A DNA stretch of 64,000 nucleotides from NCBI RefSeq assembly GCF_002764115.1, contig NZ_CP017940.1, positions 434,001-498,000 of the forward strand, read 5' to 3'. The position numbers and the translations under genes were made by a program. The notes under the pieces are model-generated. The model made no database searches. It was given only the letters and a program-made list of their open reading frames with translations, and was not told the origin of the DNA. This stretch comes from Phyllobacterium zundukense (GTDB lineage: Bacteria > Pseudomonadota > Alphaproteobacteria > Rhizobiales > Rhizobiaceae). Below, one piece after another: positions 17,253 through 25,893 of the stretch; position 1 is the stretch's first letter, and each line of letters starts with the position of its first letter.

Positions 17253-18284
17253 TTATGCCTTTCCAGTGGTTTCGGCGCTAGAGGCCGGTTGGGCATCGAT
17301 CAATAATATGGGGTCTTCTTGTTCATGCCGTGTTTTCCAGAGTGAACTCAGAATCCCGGCAAGCAGGATGCCCAGTGTGATCGACAGTGACCATATTGGC
17401 GGTATCTTTGCCAGTCCCAAAGCGTCAGCGACGAAAATCTTTCCGCCAATGAAAACCAGCACCAGAGAAAGTGCATATTTGAGATAGACGAAGCGATGGA
17501 TGAGGCTTGCGAGCGCGAAATACAGGGCACGCAGACCAAGAATGGCGAAGATATTCGATGTGAAGACAAGGTAGGGGTCAGTGGTGATGGCAAAGATTGC
17601 GGGGATCGAGTCGACGGCAAAGATCACGTCGGCCAGTTCGACCATGACGAGGGCGAGCAGAAGCGGGGTGATCCAGGTCTGCCGCTTCATCGTCAGCGGG
17701 TCTGTTCGCCTGACGATGAATTTCTCACCATGCAGTTCTTTCGTTACGCGGAACCGTTTGCTCATGAATTTGAAGACGGGATTGGCCGAGACGTCGAATT
17801 CACCCTCTCCAGCCATCAGCATTCGAATGCCAGTGAAAATCAGGAATGCTGCGAAAAGGTAAAGTACCCATTCGTATTCTTCGACGATAGCAGCGCCTGC
17901 CGCGATCATGATGCCCCGAAGGATGACCACGCCAAGGATGCCGTAAACGAGCACCCGGTGCTGGAATTGTTTTGGAATGGCGAAATAGCCGAAGATCATG
18001 GCAATGACGAAGATATTGTCCATGGCCAGGCTCTTTTCGACAACGAAGCCGGTCAGGTATTGCATCCCGGCCGCTGAGCCGAGTTCCCACCAGATGAAGC
18101 CGCCAAAGGCGACGCCAAGGCTGATGTAGAACGCCGAGAGCAGGAGGCTCTGGCGCATGCCTATGTCATGATTTTTACGATTGAGGACGCCCAGGTCGAG
18201 GACGAGGAGAACAAGAACGAGGGCAAAAAAGCCAAGCCACATCCATAGGGGCTTGCCCATGGCATCAATAAACAGAAGCTCCAT
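17253..18284 (-). CDS. TerC family integral membrane protein (Alx type)
   Basis: A 343-aa polytopic protein of the TerC/Alx family, starting MELLFIDAMGKPLWMWLGFF. It has about eight or nine membrane segments. Conserved acidic residues sit inside the membrane: EKSLAMDNIFVIAMIF (about 83-98) and ADVIFAVDSIPAIFAIT (about 220-236). These proteins act in manganese export and pH or tellurite response; the ion here is not known. No manganese riboswitch is evident in the 185-bp region upstream, although I cannot fold it. Confidence 0.9.
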   Translation of the reverse strand: MELLFIDAMGKPLWMWLGFFALVLVLLVLDLGVLNRKNHDIGMRQSLLLSAFYISLGVAFGGFIWWELGSAAGMQYLTGFVVEKSLAMDNIFVIAMIFGYFAIPKQFQHRVLVYGILGVVILRGIMIAAGAAIVEEYEWVLYLFAAFLIFTGIRMLMAGEGEFDVSANPVFKFMSKRFRVTKELHGEKFIVRRTDPLTMKRQTWITPLLLALVMVELADVIFAVDSIPAIFAITTDPYLVFTSNIFAILGLRALYFALASLIHRFVYLKYALSLVLVFIGGKIFVADALGLAKIPPIWSLSITLGILLAGILSSLWKTRHEQEDPILLIDAQPASSAETTGKA

Positions 18285-18469
18285 GTTGAAAATGATCCGC
18301 CGGCATCGGTTCCAGATTACAGCTCCGACATCACGAGAGAGCCGGTAACAATCGCCAGAGGGGCCCGGTGCTGCAATTCTGCCTCAGTTGGGGTGAGGCG
18401 GAGACCAATGCAAGGGTTTGATTAGAAATAAAATTTTGAAACGGTGCATGCTATAAGGTGCCCGTCCCG

Positions 18470-19351
18470 TCAGCGTGTCGGAACGGGGTGTTCACCGCGA
18501 TAATCGTAGAAACCACGGCCAGCCTTACGTCCCAGCCAGCCGGCTTCGACATATTTGACGAGCAGCGGGCAGGGACGGTACTTCGAATCCGCCAGCCCGT
18601 CATAGAGCACCTGCATGATCGACAGGCAGGTGTCGAGACCGATAAAATCGGCAAGCTGCAGCGGCCCCATCGGGTGATTGGCGCCAAGCTTCATCGCCGT
18701 GTCGATGGCTTCGACTGAACCCACACCCTCATAAAGTACGTAGATCGCTTCGTTGATCATAGGCAGAAGAATGCGGTTGACGATGAAGGCCGGAAAATCT
18801 TCGGCAACAGTGATCGTCTTGTCGAGGCTGGCGACAAATTGCCGTGCGCTCTCGAAGGTCACATTTTCGGTGGCAATGCCGCGAATGAGTTCGACCAGCT
18901 TCATCACCGGAACCGGATTCATGAAGTGGATGCCGATGAAACGCTCGGGCCGGTCGGTGGTCGCCGCAAGCCGGGTGATCGAGATGGACGACGTGTTGGT
19001 GGCGAGGATCGCTTCCGGATTGAGATTGGGGCAAAGCTGCGCAAAAATCTTGCGCTTGACGGTCTCGTCTTCCGTCGCGGCCTCGATGGCCAGATCGACA
19101 CCGGAAAGGTCTTCCATTCGCATGGCGGGGCGAATGTGCGCCATGGCCTTGACGCGCTCCGCTTCCTCGAGTTTGCCATGGGAAACCTGGCGGGCCATAT
19201 TGCCGTTGACGGTAGCGATCGCCTTTTCCAGCTGTTCGGCGGATTGGTCGTGGATCAAAACATTATATCCGGCCACGGCGCAAACGTGGGCAATACCCGA
19301 GCCCATTTGCCCTGCACCAATAATGCCTACAGTCTTGATCGTACCAGCCAT
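18470..19351 (-). CDS. hbd: 3-hydroxybutyryl-CoA dehydrogenase
   Basis: A 293-aa 3-hydroxyacyl-CoA dehydrogenase. The NAD-binding loop is GIIGAGQMGSGIAHVCA (about 9-25). The catalytic His region is FIGIHFMNPVPVMKLVE (about 139-155), and the C-terminal domain starts at FPAFIVNRILLPMINEA. It oxidises 3-hydroxybutyryl-CoA with NAD(P). It lies downstream of etfB-etfA in the same direction, a common Rhizobiales arrangement that links acyl-CoA oxidation to electron transfer. A strong hairpin separates it from etfA, so expression may be partly independent. Confidence 0.92.
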   Translation of the reverse strand: MAGTIKTVGIIGAGQMGSGIAHVCAVAGYNVLIHDQSAEQLEKAIATVNGNMARQVSHGKLEEAERVKAMAHIRPAMRMEDLSGVDLAIEAATEDETVKRKIFAQLCPNLNPEAILATNTSSISITRLAATTDRPERFIGIHFMNPVPVMKLVELIRGIATENVTFESARQFVASLDKTITVAEDFPAFIVNRILLPMINEAIYVLYEGVGSVEAIDTAMKLGANHPMGPLQLADFIGLDTCLSIMQVLYDGLADSKYRPCPLLVKYVEAGWLGRKAGRGFYDYRGEHPVPTR

Positions 19352-19393
19352 GTTTCCATCCGTTCTGCTTTATTTATATCACACAAACTAAAT

Positions 19394-19422
19394 GGCCGGG
19401 GTAGCGTTCGTCTACCCCGGCC
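19394..19422 (-). terminator. strong hairpin between etfA and hbd
   Basis: An 11-bp perfect stem (GGCCGGGGTAG / CTACCCCGGCC) with a 7-nt loop, 32 bp past the etfA stop. Likely a terminator or attenuator of the etfBA operon. Confidence 0.7.
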
Positions 19423-19453
19423 AGATAATTTCATTTCGAAATTTGAACTAACT

Positions 19454-20383
19454 TCAAAGTGCCTTTTCAAGCTCCGGCAGGATGACGAACAGGTCACCGA
19501 CGAGGCCATAATCGGCCACCTGGAAGATAGGCGCTTCCTCGTCCTTGTTGATGGCGACGATGACCTTGGAATCCTTCATGCCGGCGAGATGCTGAATGGC
19601 ACCGGAGATACCGACGGCGATGTAGAGATCGGGTGCGACCACCTTGCCGGTCTGGCCAACCTGCCAGTCGTTGGGGGCGTAACCAGCATCGACCGCAGCA
19701 CGCGACGCACCAACGGCAGCGCCGAGCTTGTCGGCAACCGGAAGGATCACTTCCTTGAACTTTTCGCTCGAGCCGAGGGCACGGCCCCCGGAGATGATGA
19801 TCTTCGCAGAAGTCAATTCCGGACGATCGCCGCCGGAAAGCTTGGCTTCGACGAACTTCGACAGACCAGGGTCGGTCGCGGCGGAGACATTCTCCACCGA
19901 AGCCGAACCGCCTTGGCCGGCCGCAGCAAAGGTTGCGGTACGAACCGTGATGACCTTCTTGGCGTCAGTCGCCTGCACGGTCTGCAGGGCGTTGCCGGCA
20001 TAGATCGGACGCTTGAACGTATCGGGCGAAATCACTTCGATTATGTCCGAAACCTGCATGACATCGAGCAAGGCGGCGACGCGCGGCAGGATGTTCTTGC
20101 CGTTGGTGGTGGCAGCAGCAATGATCGTGTCATAATTGCCGGCTAGCGATACGATGAGCGCTGCGGTGGCCTCGGCGAGACGGTTTTCGAGGTCAGGCGA
20201 ATCGGCAAGCAGGACTTTCTTGACACCTGCAAGCTTGGCGGCCTGATCGGCGACGCCCTTGGCGCCCTTGCCCGCCACCAGAACATGCACGTCGGAACCG
20301 ATGGCAAGTGCTGCCGTCAACGCCTTGGCGGTCTGGTCGGAAAGGGTCTCGTTATCGTGTTCGGCAAAAAGAAGAATAGCCAT
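19454..20383 (-). CDS. etfA: electron transfer flavoprotein subunit alpha
   Basis: A 309-aa ETF alpha. The C-terminal FAD-binding domain is complete: IISGGRALGSSEKF (about 199-212), VGASRAAVDAGYAPNDWQVGQTGK (about 226-249), LYIAVGISGAIQHLAGM (about 254-270) and INKDEEAPIFQVADYGLVGD. With EtfB it shuttles electrons from acyl-CoA dehydrogenases to ETF-ubiquinone oxidoreductase. It sits 20 bp after etfB, clearly one operon. Confidence 0.95.
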   Translation of the reverse strand: MAILLFAEHDNETLSDQTAKALTAALAIGSDVHVLVAGKGAKGVADQAAKLAGVKKVLLADSPDLENRLAEATAALIVSLAGNYDTIIAAATTNGKNILPRVAALLDVMQVSDIIEVISPDTFKRPIYAGNALQTVQATDAKKVITVRTATFAAAGQGGSASVENVSAATDPGLSKFVEAKLSGGDRPELTSAKIIISGGRALGSSEKFKEVILPVADKLGAAVGASRAAVDAGYAPNDWQVGQTGKVVAPDLYIAVGISGAIQHLAGMKDSKVIVAINKDEEAPIFQVADYGLVGDLFVILPELEKAL

Positions 20384-20403
20384 TGTGTGTTCCTTTCCTG
20401 ATC

Positions 20404-21153
20404 CTAGAGAACGCCGGCTTCGTTCTTCAGCTTGCTGACGAGTTCAGCCACGTCCTTGACCTTGACGCCCGCCTTGCGGCCGCTTGGCTCTTCGGTCTTC
20501 AGCACCTTGAGGCGCGGCTTGGTGTCGACGCCGTAATCGGCAGCGGACTTTTCATCCAGCGGCTTCTTCTTGGCCTTCATGATGTTCGGCAGCGAGGCAT
20601 AGCGCGGCTGGTTCAACCGAAGGTCGGTGGTGACGATCGCCGGCAGCTTGATCTCGATGGTCTGCAGACCGCCATCGACTTCGCGCGTGACCTTGGCGGA
20701 GCTTGTCCCGAGTTCGACCTTCGAAGCGAAGGTGCCCTGGCTCCAGCCGAGCAGAGCCGACAGCATCTGGCCGGTCTGGTTGGCATCGTCATCGATCGCC
20801 TGCTTGCCGAGAATGACCAGCTGCGGCTGTTCGGCGTCGACGACGCCCTTGAGAATCTTGGCAACGGCCAGCGGCTCGACGATATCGTCGACCTTGACGA
20901 GAATGCCGCGGTCGGCACCCATGGCAAGCGCGGTGCGGATGGTTTCCTGCGACTGCGCCGGTCCGATCGATACGACGACCACTTCCTCAACCTTGCCGGC
21001 TTCCTTCAGACGGAGCGCTTCCTCGACCGCGATTTCGTCGAACGGGTTCATCGACATCTTCACATTGGCAAGTTCAACGCCGGAGCCGTCGCCCTTTACC
21101 CTGATCTTCACGTTGTAATCGACTACCCGCTTTACCGGTACGAGGACTTTCAT
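20404..21153 (-). CDS. etfB: electron transfer flavoprotein subunit beta
   Basis: A 249-aa ETF beta starting [20 protein letters not shown]. The adenosine-binding part includes [20 protein letters not shown] (about 133-152), and the ETF recognition loop region is at about 184-205 ([27 protein letters not shown]). It binds AMP and forms the ETF heterodimer with EtfA. First gene of the etfBA operon, with a 194-bp leader back to the rhomboid gene; a GGGAG ribosome site precedes the ATG. Confidence 0.95.
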   Translation of the reverse strand: MKVLVPVKRVVDYNVKIRVKGDGSGVELANVKMSMNPFDEIAVEEALRLKEAGKVEEVVVVSIGPAQSQETIRTALAMGADRGILVKVDDIVEPLAVAKILKGVVDAEQPQLVILGKQAIDDDANQTGQMLSALLGWSQGTFASKVELGTSSAKVTREVDGGLQTIEIKLPAIVTTDLRLNQPRYASLPNIMKAKKKPLDEKSAADYGVDTKPRLKVLKTEEPSGRKAGVKVKDVAELVSKLKNEAGVL

Positions 21154-21347
21154 GGGGACTCCCTCTTATAAAAACGAAAGGCAGATTTAACCGCCTCGGT
21201 AACACACCCGCTTGCCGGATGCCGACATTGAGGTGAAAAAAACGACACTCTGGTGCCTGAGTTGCGCGGGACCGTAATTATGAGTGACGTAAAGGTCAAT
21301 CGCCGACGTGCGCCTTACAAAACTTCAACCGATTGAATGATGCGCAC

Positions 21348-22109
21348 TTATCGTCCCCATTTGATGGGCTCGGTTTCAGGGACCGCCGGTTCGGGGGATT
21401 TCTCGACCACCACGGCACGCGGCGAGACAATGGCCCGGTCAAACAGAGGGACGCTGCGGCGCTTGAGAATGACGATAAGCAAGGCACCTGCGATGATCCC
21501 GCCGACATGGGCGGGCCACGAAACCTGTTCCTCACCACCCCATGCAAGCATGAGAAACTGCAGTGCCACCCAAAGGGCAAGCGGGTAGAGCGCCGGAATC
21601 CGCAAGGGAATGCGGCCAAAGGCCAGAACCCAGACCCGGACCCGCGGGTGCAGCAGCAGATAGGCGGAGACGATGCCGGCAATGGCACCGGACGCACCGA
21701 TGAGCGGTGCTTCGGAGTTGGGCAGGATCACGCCGTGCAGAAATGCACCGGCCGCGGCACAGAGAAGATAGAAAATCAGAAACTTGACGTGTCCAAGCGC
21801 GTCTTCGACATTGTCGCCGAAAACCCAAAGGAACAGCATATTGCCGCCCAGATGAAAAATATCGGCGTGGAGAAACGCGTAAGTGACATAGGTAAAATCC
21901 GGCGGCACGAAATAATAATTGTCAGGCAGAATCGCCAGATCGTGGATGACCGCAGGTATATAGCCGAGGCCGACGGCGGCAGCTTGCGCGTAATCGCCCG
22001 AGACACTCATCACGACGAAGACCAGCACATTGATGACGATCAGCGACAGGGTGACATATTGCAGCTTGATGTATTTGAGGCTGTTGGCGTCATGCAATGG
22101 AATGAACAT
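21348..22109 (-). CDS. rhomboid family intramembrane serine protease
   Basis: A 253-aa rhomboid. The catalytic Ser is in IGASGAIAG (S140) and the catalytic His in the last core helix is in AHVGGIIAG (H201). The conserved HxxxN of helix 2 is in HADIFHLGGNMLFLWVFGD. Six or seven membrane segments are visible. Rhomboids cut membrane proteins within the bilayer; the substrate is unknown. The frame starts at an ATG at 2211x as given and lies 18 bp after the cobalamin adenosyltransferase gene, so the two are probably cotranscribed. Confidence 0.9.
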   Translation of the reverse strand: MFIPLHDANSLKYIKLQYVTLSLIVINVLVFVVMSVSGDYAQAAAVGLGYIPAVIHDLAILPDNYYFVPPDFTYVTYAFLHADIFHLGGNMLFLWVFGDNVEDALGHVKFLIFYLLCAAAGAFLHGVILPNSEAPLIGASGAIAGIVSAYLLLHPRVRVWVLAFGRIPLRIPALYPLALWVALQFLMLAWGGEEQVSWPAHVGGIIAGALLIVILKRRSVPLFDRAIVSPRAVVVEKSPEPAVPETEPIKWGR

Positions 22110-22127
22110 CGGCGCCGGGTTCCCGTC

Positions 22128-22709
22128 TCAGCGATTGTGACCGGGCACCCATAACACGTCCCTGGCGCCATTGTCATTGACCACGCGGGCGGCGACAAAG
22201 AGAAAATCCGAGACACGGTTGATGTATTTCAGAGCGGCGGGGGTAACGCTCTCGTCAGGCTTTTGTGCGAGTTCCACCATATGCCGTTCGGCGCGGCGGG
22301 CGACGGTGCGGGCAAGGTGCAGCGCCGCGGAGGCGGGCGAGCCGCCTGGGAGGACGAAGGAGCGCAAGGGCGCAAGGTTTGCGTTCAACTGGTCAATGTC
22401 GGCCTCAATCCGCGAAACCTGGGTGTCGATGATCCGCAGCGGCTCGTAAGGCAGCGTCTGGCCGGTGTCCGGGGTTGCGAGATCCGCCCCGAGATCAAAG
22501 AGATCGTTCTGGATGCGCATGAGCATGGCGTCGAGTTCGGGAAAGTCTTTTTCCGTGTGCAGCCTGGCAAGGCCGATGCAGGAATTCGCTTCGTCCACGG
22601 TGCCGTAGGCTTCCACCCGCAGATCGTGCTTCAGACGCCGTTCGCCGCTGCCGAGGCCGGTGGTGCCGTCATCGCCTGTGCGGGTGTAGATCTTGTTGAG
22701 CTTGACCAT
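22128..22709 (-). CDS. PduO-type cob(I)alamin adenosyltransferase
   Basis: A 193-aa ATP:cob(I)alamin adenosyltransferase of the PduO type. The N-terminal ATP-binding motif TRTGDDGTTGLGSGER is at about residues 8-23, followed by VEAYGTVDEANSCIGLA. The R-x-E part of the active site is in LARTVARRAERHMVEL (about 138-153). It makes adenosylcobalamin for enzymes such as methylmalonyl-CoA mutase. No cobalamin riboswitch is visible in the short upstream gap. It sits in a leftward run with the twin-membrane protein upstream (18 bp) and the rhomboid downstream. Confidence 0.92.
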   Translation of the reverse strand: MVKLNKIYTRTGDDGTTGLGSGERRLKHDLRVEAYGTVDEANSCIGLARLHTEKDFPELDAMLMRIQNDLFDLGADLATPDTGQTLPYEPLRIIDTQVSRIEADIDQLNANLAPLRSFVLPGGSPASAALHLARTVARRAERHMVELAQKPDESVTPAALKYINRVSDFLFVAARVVNDNGARDVLWVPGHNR

Positions 22710-22727
22710 GGGGACCTGTCCTCGTGA

Positions 22728-22925
22728 CTAACCTGCCGAGCGATGGAAGTAGATGGCACCGACGATAAGTATGATGGCGATAAGCTGCAGGAAGATGCGC
22801 AATTGCATCATCTTGTTGGAGAAGTTGGCATCGCCGCCCTTCATCATGTTGCGCAGGCCAATGAGAAGGACAATCGTGACCGCGGCAATGGCGACGACTG
22901 CCAGAAACTTGAAGATGATATCCAT
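22728..22925 (-). CDS. twin transmembrane protein, HIG1-like
   Basis: A 65-aa protein with two membrane helices (about 4-24 and 41-60) joined by a short loop GLRNMMKGGDANFSNKMMQLRIFLQ. The G-x-x-M-x-K-G-G-D...NK-M-x-x-R pattern is the one seen in bacterial HIG1-like twin-transmembrane proteins, which in mitochondria act in cytochrome oxidase supercomplexes. A role here is inference. AAGGAAG precedes the ATG by 6 bases. Same direction and closely spaced with the adenosyltransferase gene. Confidence 0.8.
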   Translation of the reverse strand: MDIIFKFLAVVAIAAVTIVLLIGLRNMMKGGDANFSNKMMQLRIFLQLIAIILIVGAIYFHRSAG

Positions 22926-22969
22926 GGGTACTTCCTTTCAGATCAGGCCGCCGTTGCTGACTGATCTTA

Positions 22970-23803
22970 TCATGATTGGCTCGCAAGCATGCGGTATAGC
23001 GCACGTTTTGACAGAAATCTGCGGGCGAAGTCGGTAATTTTTGCCGGCCGGGTTACCAGATAATGGGGTCGCGGACGAGGATTTTCCAATGCGTCCTTGA
23101 GCACTGCATAGACTGCGTCTGGACCGAGCTTGAACTTCGACTTCGTGCCGCCGCCCGACAGCCGTGCGATCAGCCTGCGGTAGTCATCACGGTGGACGGA
23201 GGTTTCGATGTCGATGTGCTTTTTGAATTGCTCGAGCGCGTTATAGGTGAACCGCGTCGCGATGGGGCCCGGCTCGATGAGCGACATATGAATGCCCGAG
23301 CCTTCCAGCTCCATGCGCTGAACCAGCATCAGGCCTTCCAGCGCGAATTTGGATGCGACGTAGGCGCCGCGCCATTTCATCGGTACGAGGCCAAGGATCG
23401 ACGAGCAATGGACGATCCGGCCGTGACCCTGCTTGCGCATCACCGGAACGATGTGCTGCGTCAGTTCATGCCAGCCGAAGAAATTGGCGTCGAATTGTTC
23501 CCGCAATCCGGCGATCGGCAGGTCCTCCACTGCACCCGGCAGGGAATAGGCGCCATTGTTGTAGAGCGCATCGAGGGTGCCGCCGGTTTCGTTCAGCACA
23601 GCCTCGACCAGGGCTGAAATCGATTCCGGTTCGCGATAGTCGAGATAGTGCGCCGACAGACCATCTGCTTTCAGCGCTTCGATATCCGCAGCTTGCCGCG
23701 CTGTGGCGAACACGGTCCAGCCATCGGCCTTCAGTGCCCGTGCGCAATAGGCACCTATCCCGCTGGAACATCCTGTGATCAAAATCGTTCTGGAACGGGC
23801 CAT
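22970..23803 (-). CDS. SDR family oxidoreductase
   Basis: A classical short-chain dehydrogenase of 277 aa from the ATG at 23803. The cofactor loop is ILITGCSSGIGAYCA (about 6-20), the NNGAYS motif is at about 88-93, and the catalytic S-Y-K is present: S in HCSSILG and YVASK (Y about 150, K about 154). The C-terminus is longer than the minimal SDR and resembles the DltE-type subgroup. Substrate unknown. An ATG 6 codons upstream (23821) is also in frame. Confidence 0.85.
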   Translation of the reverse strand: MARSRTILITGCSSGIGAYCARALKADGWTVFATARQAADIEALKADGLSAHYLDYREPESISALVEAVLNETGGTLDALYNNGAYSLPGAVEDLPIAGLREQFDANFFGWHELTQHIVPVMRKQGHGRIVHCSSILGLVPMKWRGAYVASKFALEGLMLVQRMELEGSGIHMSLIEPGPIATRFTYNALEQFKKHIDIETSVHRDDYRRLIARLSGGGTKSKFKLGPDAVYAVLKDALENPRPRPHYLVTRPAKITDFARRFLSKRALYRMLASQS

Positions 23804-23899
23804 GTTTACCGGATGTTTCAACTAAAATGATCGAGTAAAAAAGACTTCACATATTCGCTGACGCCTTGCAATCTCGTCAGTCAAAGGGGCAAGTCATCA

Positions 23900-24757
23900 T
23901 TGATGCGTAAAGTATATGCTTTTCTCCGGCGCGTGGCTGTTGATGCGGTAGGGCATTTTCTCAACGATGATGGTTGGGCCCTGGCCAGCCATGTCGCGCT
24001 GTCCGGCATGATGGCACTGTTCCCGTTCCTGATTTTCGCAACGGCGCTTGCCAGTTTTCTTGGTGCGAGCGCCTTTACCGATACAGCCGTCCACGTGATC
24101 TTCGACACCTGGCCGGAAGTGATCGCAACGCCGATCGCCCACGAAGTGCGCAACGTTCTCAATGTTCAGCGCAGCGGTCTGTTGACCATCAGTGTGATCG
24201 CGGCCGCCTATTTCGCCTCCAACGGCATTGAAGCACTGCGCGTTGCGCTCAACCGGGCTTACCGGGTCATCGATACGCGCTCGATCATCTATTGCCGCCT
24301 GCAAAGCCTGGGTTATGTCGTCGTTGCGACCATCGGTATCATGGCGATCAGCTTTCTGTTGGTTCTGGCGCCGCTGGCCGTCCGCATTGCCGAAAAATGG
24401 ATACCGGAGATTGCGCTCGTGTCCGGAACGATCGGCTTCTGGCGCTATGTCATTGCAACAGGAGTGCTCGTCGTCGGCCTTCTGGTGGTGCATCTGTGGC
24501 TGCCGGCGGGGCGCCGGCGACTGGTCGATATCCTTCCGGGTATCCTGCTGACGCTCATCGCCTGGACTGCTGGCGCCACAATCTTTGCCAACTATCTTGA
24601 AACCTTCGCAACTTATGTGTCGACCTATGCGGGTCTGGCCTCGATCATGGCGGCCATCGTTTTCCTCTACATCATTGCCGCGATCTTCATCATCGGCGCC
24701 GAGATCAATGCCGCAATCATCCGCTATTGGGAAGGCAAGGCAGCCGAACGCCTCTGA
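23900..24757 (+). CDS. YihY/BrkB family inner-membrane protein
   Basis: A 285-aa protein with the YihY/virulence factor BrkB fold. A cytoplasmic helix, then HVALSGMMALFPFLIFATAL (about 31-50), and five further membrane segments to about residue 275. The early SNGIEALRVALNRAYRV (about 107-123) is a family-conserved block. The family was once proposed to be RNase BN, which was later disproved; function remains unknown. Its last 34 bases overlap the 3' end of the convergent EamA gene. Confidence 0.88.
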   Translation: MMRKVYAFLRRVAVDAVGHFLNDDGWALASHVALSGMMALFPFLIFATALASFLGASAFTDTAVHVIFDTWPEVIATPIAHEVRNVLNVQRSGLLTISVIAAAYFASNGIEALRVALNRAYRVIDTRSIIYCRLQSLGYVVVATIGIMAISFLLVLAPLAVRIAEKWIPEIALVSGTIGFWRYVIATGVLVVGLLVVHLWLPAGRRRLVDILPGILLTLIAWTAGATIFANYLETFATYVSTYAGLASIMAAIVFLYIIAAIFIIGAEINAAIIRYWEGKAAERL

Positions 24758-25608
24758 CCGGTCGACAGGGCGACGCCAAGTGTCGCGATGAACATCCCGA
24801 ACAGCTGGAACAGTGTCAGCGTTTCACCGAAGAGTGCGTAGGCCATCAGGGCGGTGACACCCGGCACCAGATAAAACAGCGATGCGACCTTCGACACAGC
24901 GCCCTGGTTGATGAGAATCATCAGGAGCAGCACTGCACCAATGGAAAGGACGAACACCAGCCAGAACATGGCGAAGACCAGCGATCCGGACCAGATGATG
25001 ATGTGCGTCTCGAACAGCAGCGAGAATATGCCGGTAAGTACCGCGGCACCGAGATATTGCAGCGCCGTTCCGGCCTTCAGGTCAATCGCACCGACAAAGC
25101 GCTTCTGCCATACCGTACCGGCGCTGATGGCAAGTACCGATACGATCGATGCGGTCACGGTCGCTGGAGTGATGCCGTCAGCGGAAATCGACAGTTTGGG
25201 CCAGAGGACCATGGCGACGCCGCTGAAGCCTACGGCCAGTCCGGCCCAGTGACGCGGCTGGATTGTCTCGCGAAGAGCCAGGCCGGCAATCAACGCCGTG
25301 ATCAATGGCTGCAACCCGACAACGAGAGCCGACATGCCCGCCGGCAGTCCATTGTGGATGGCCCAGAAGACAGCTCCGAGATAGACGCCGTGTATGAGGC
25401 AACCGGCAATGATCGCATGCATGGCGCCGCGCTTGTTGGGCCAGCGGTTGCCGGCAAGGACCACCCAGATGCCAAGGATTGCCCCGGCAATGACAAACCG
25501 CGCCGTCAGAAACAGGAACGGCTCCATGTAAGGCATGGCGTAACGCGCGCCGATGAAGCCGGTGGCCCAGAGAACGACGAACAAGGCAGGGAAAAAGCGG
25601 ACGGGCAT
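24724..25608 (-). CDS. EamA/DMT family transporter
   Basis: A 294-aa protein with ten predicted membrane segments in two EamA repeats (about 5-140 and 150-285). The first starts FFPALFVVLWATGFIGARYAMPY, a typical DMT N-terminus. It probably exports a small metabolite; the substrate cannot be told from sequence. The 3' end overlaps the convergent YihY gene by 34 bp, so antisense transcription between the two is likely. Confidence 0.87.
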   Translation of the reverse strand: MPVRFFPALFVVLWATGFIGARYAMPYMEPFLFLTARFVIAGAILGIWVVLAGNRWPNKRGAMHAIIAGCLIHGVYLGAVFWAIHNGLPAGMSALVVGLQPLITALIAGLALRETIQPRHWAGLAVGFSGVAMVLWPKLSISADGITPATVTASIVSVLAISAGTVWQKRFVGAIDLKAGTALQYLGAAVLTGIFSLLFETHIIIWSGSLVFAMFWLVFVLSIGAVLLLMILINQGAVSKVASLFYLVPGVTALMAYALFGETLTLFQLFGMFIATLGVALSTGQRRSAALPSQ

Positions 25609-25715
25609 GAGTTGGGAACCGGATCGGTAGGAGTACGCTGCTGTCTATATCAACAAATGCTGGACTACCAGTTGTTGTTTGTGGGCCAATGATTGGCGAG
25701 TGCTGGTGATGCCGA

Positions 25716-25865
25716 TTATCTCTGCCCTTGTGGGGCAGTTAGCCCTTAGAAAATCCAAGTGAGGGGATAGGCTGATGTTTCCAAAATTCCCCTCTCTTGC
25801 GATTTCTAGCACTTAGCTCACGCTAAGATGCTGAAATCGCGTTCTCCCCCACAAGGGGGGAGATA
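25716..25865. repeat. mosaic palindromic intergenic element, family A, copy 4 (internally deleted)
   Basis: A copy of about 150 bp. It keeps the ends, the right GCCCTTAGAAAATCC arm and the GATTTCTAGCAC hairpin, but lacks the left AGGATTTTCTTGGGTTTAG arm. The left end is also altered to CTGCCCTTGTGGGGCAG, a compensated stem. It lies 28 bp after the gluQRS stop. Confidence 0.8.
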
Positions 25866-25893
25866 ACCGCGTGATCCATCGGCGATAAGCTGG

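Noticed and set aside
18839..20146. 435-codon frame opposite hbd-etfA
   Set aside because: It spans the hairpin and two real genes on the other strand; no motif supports it.
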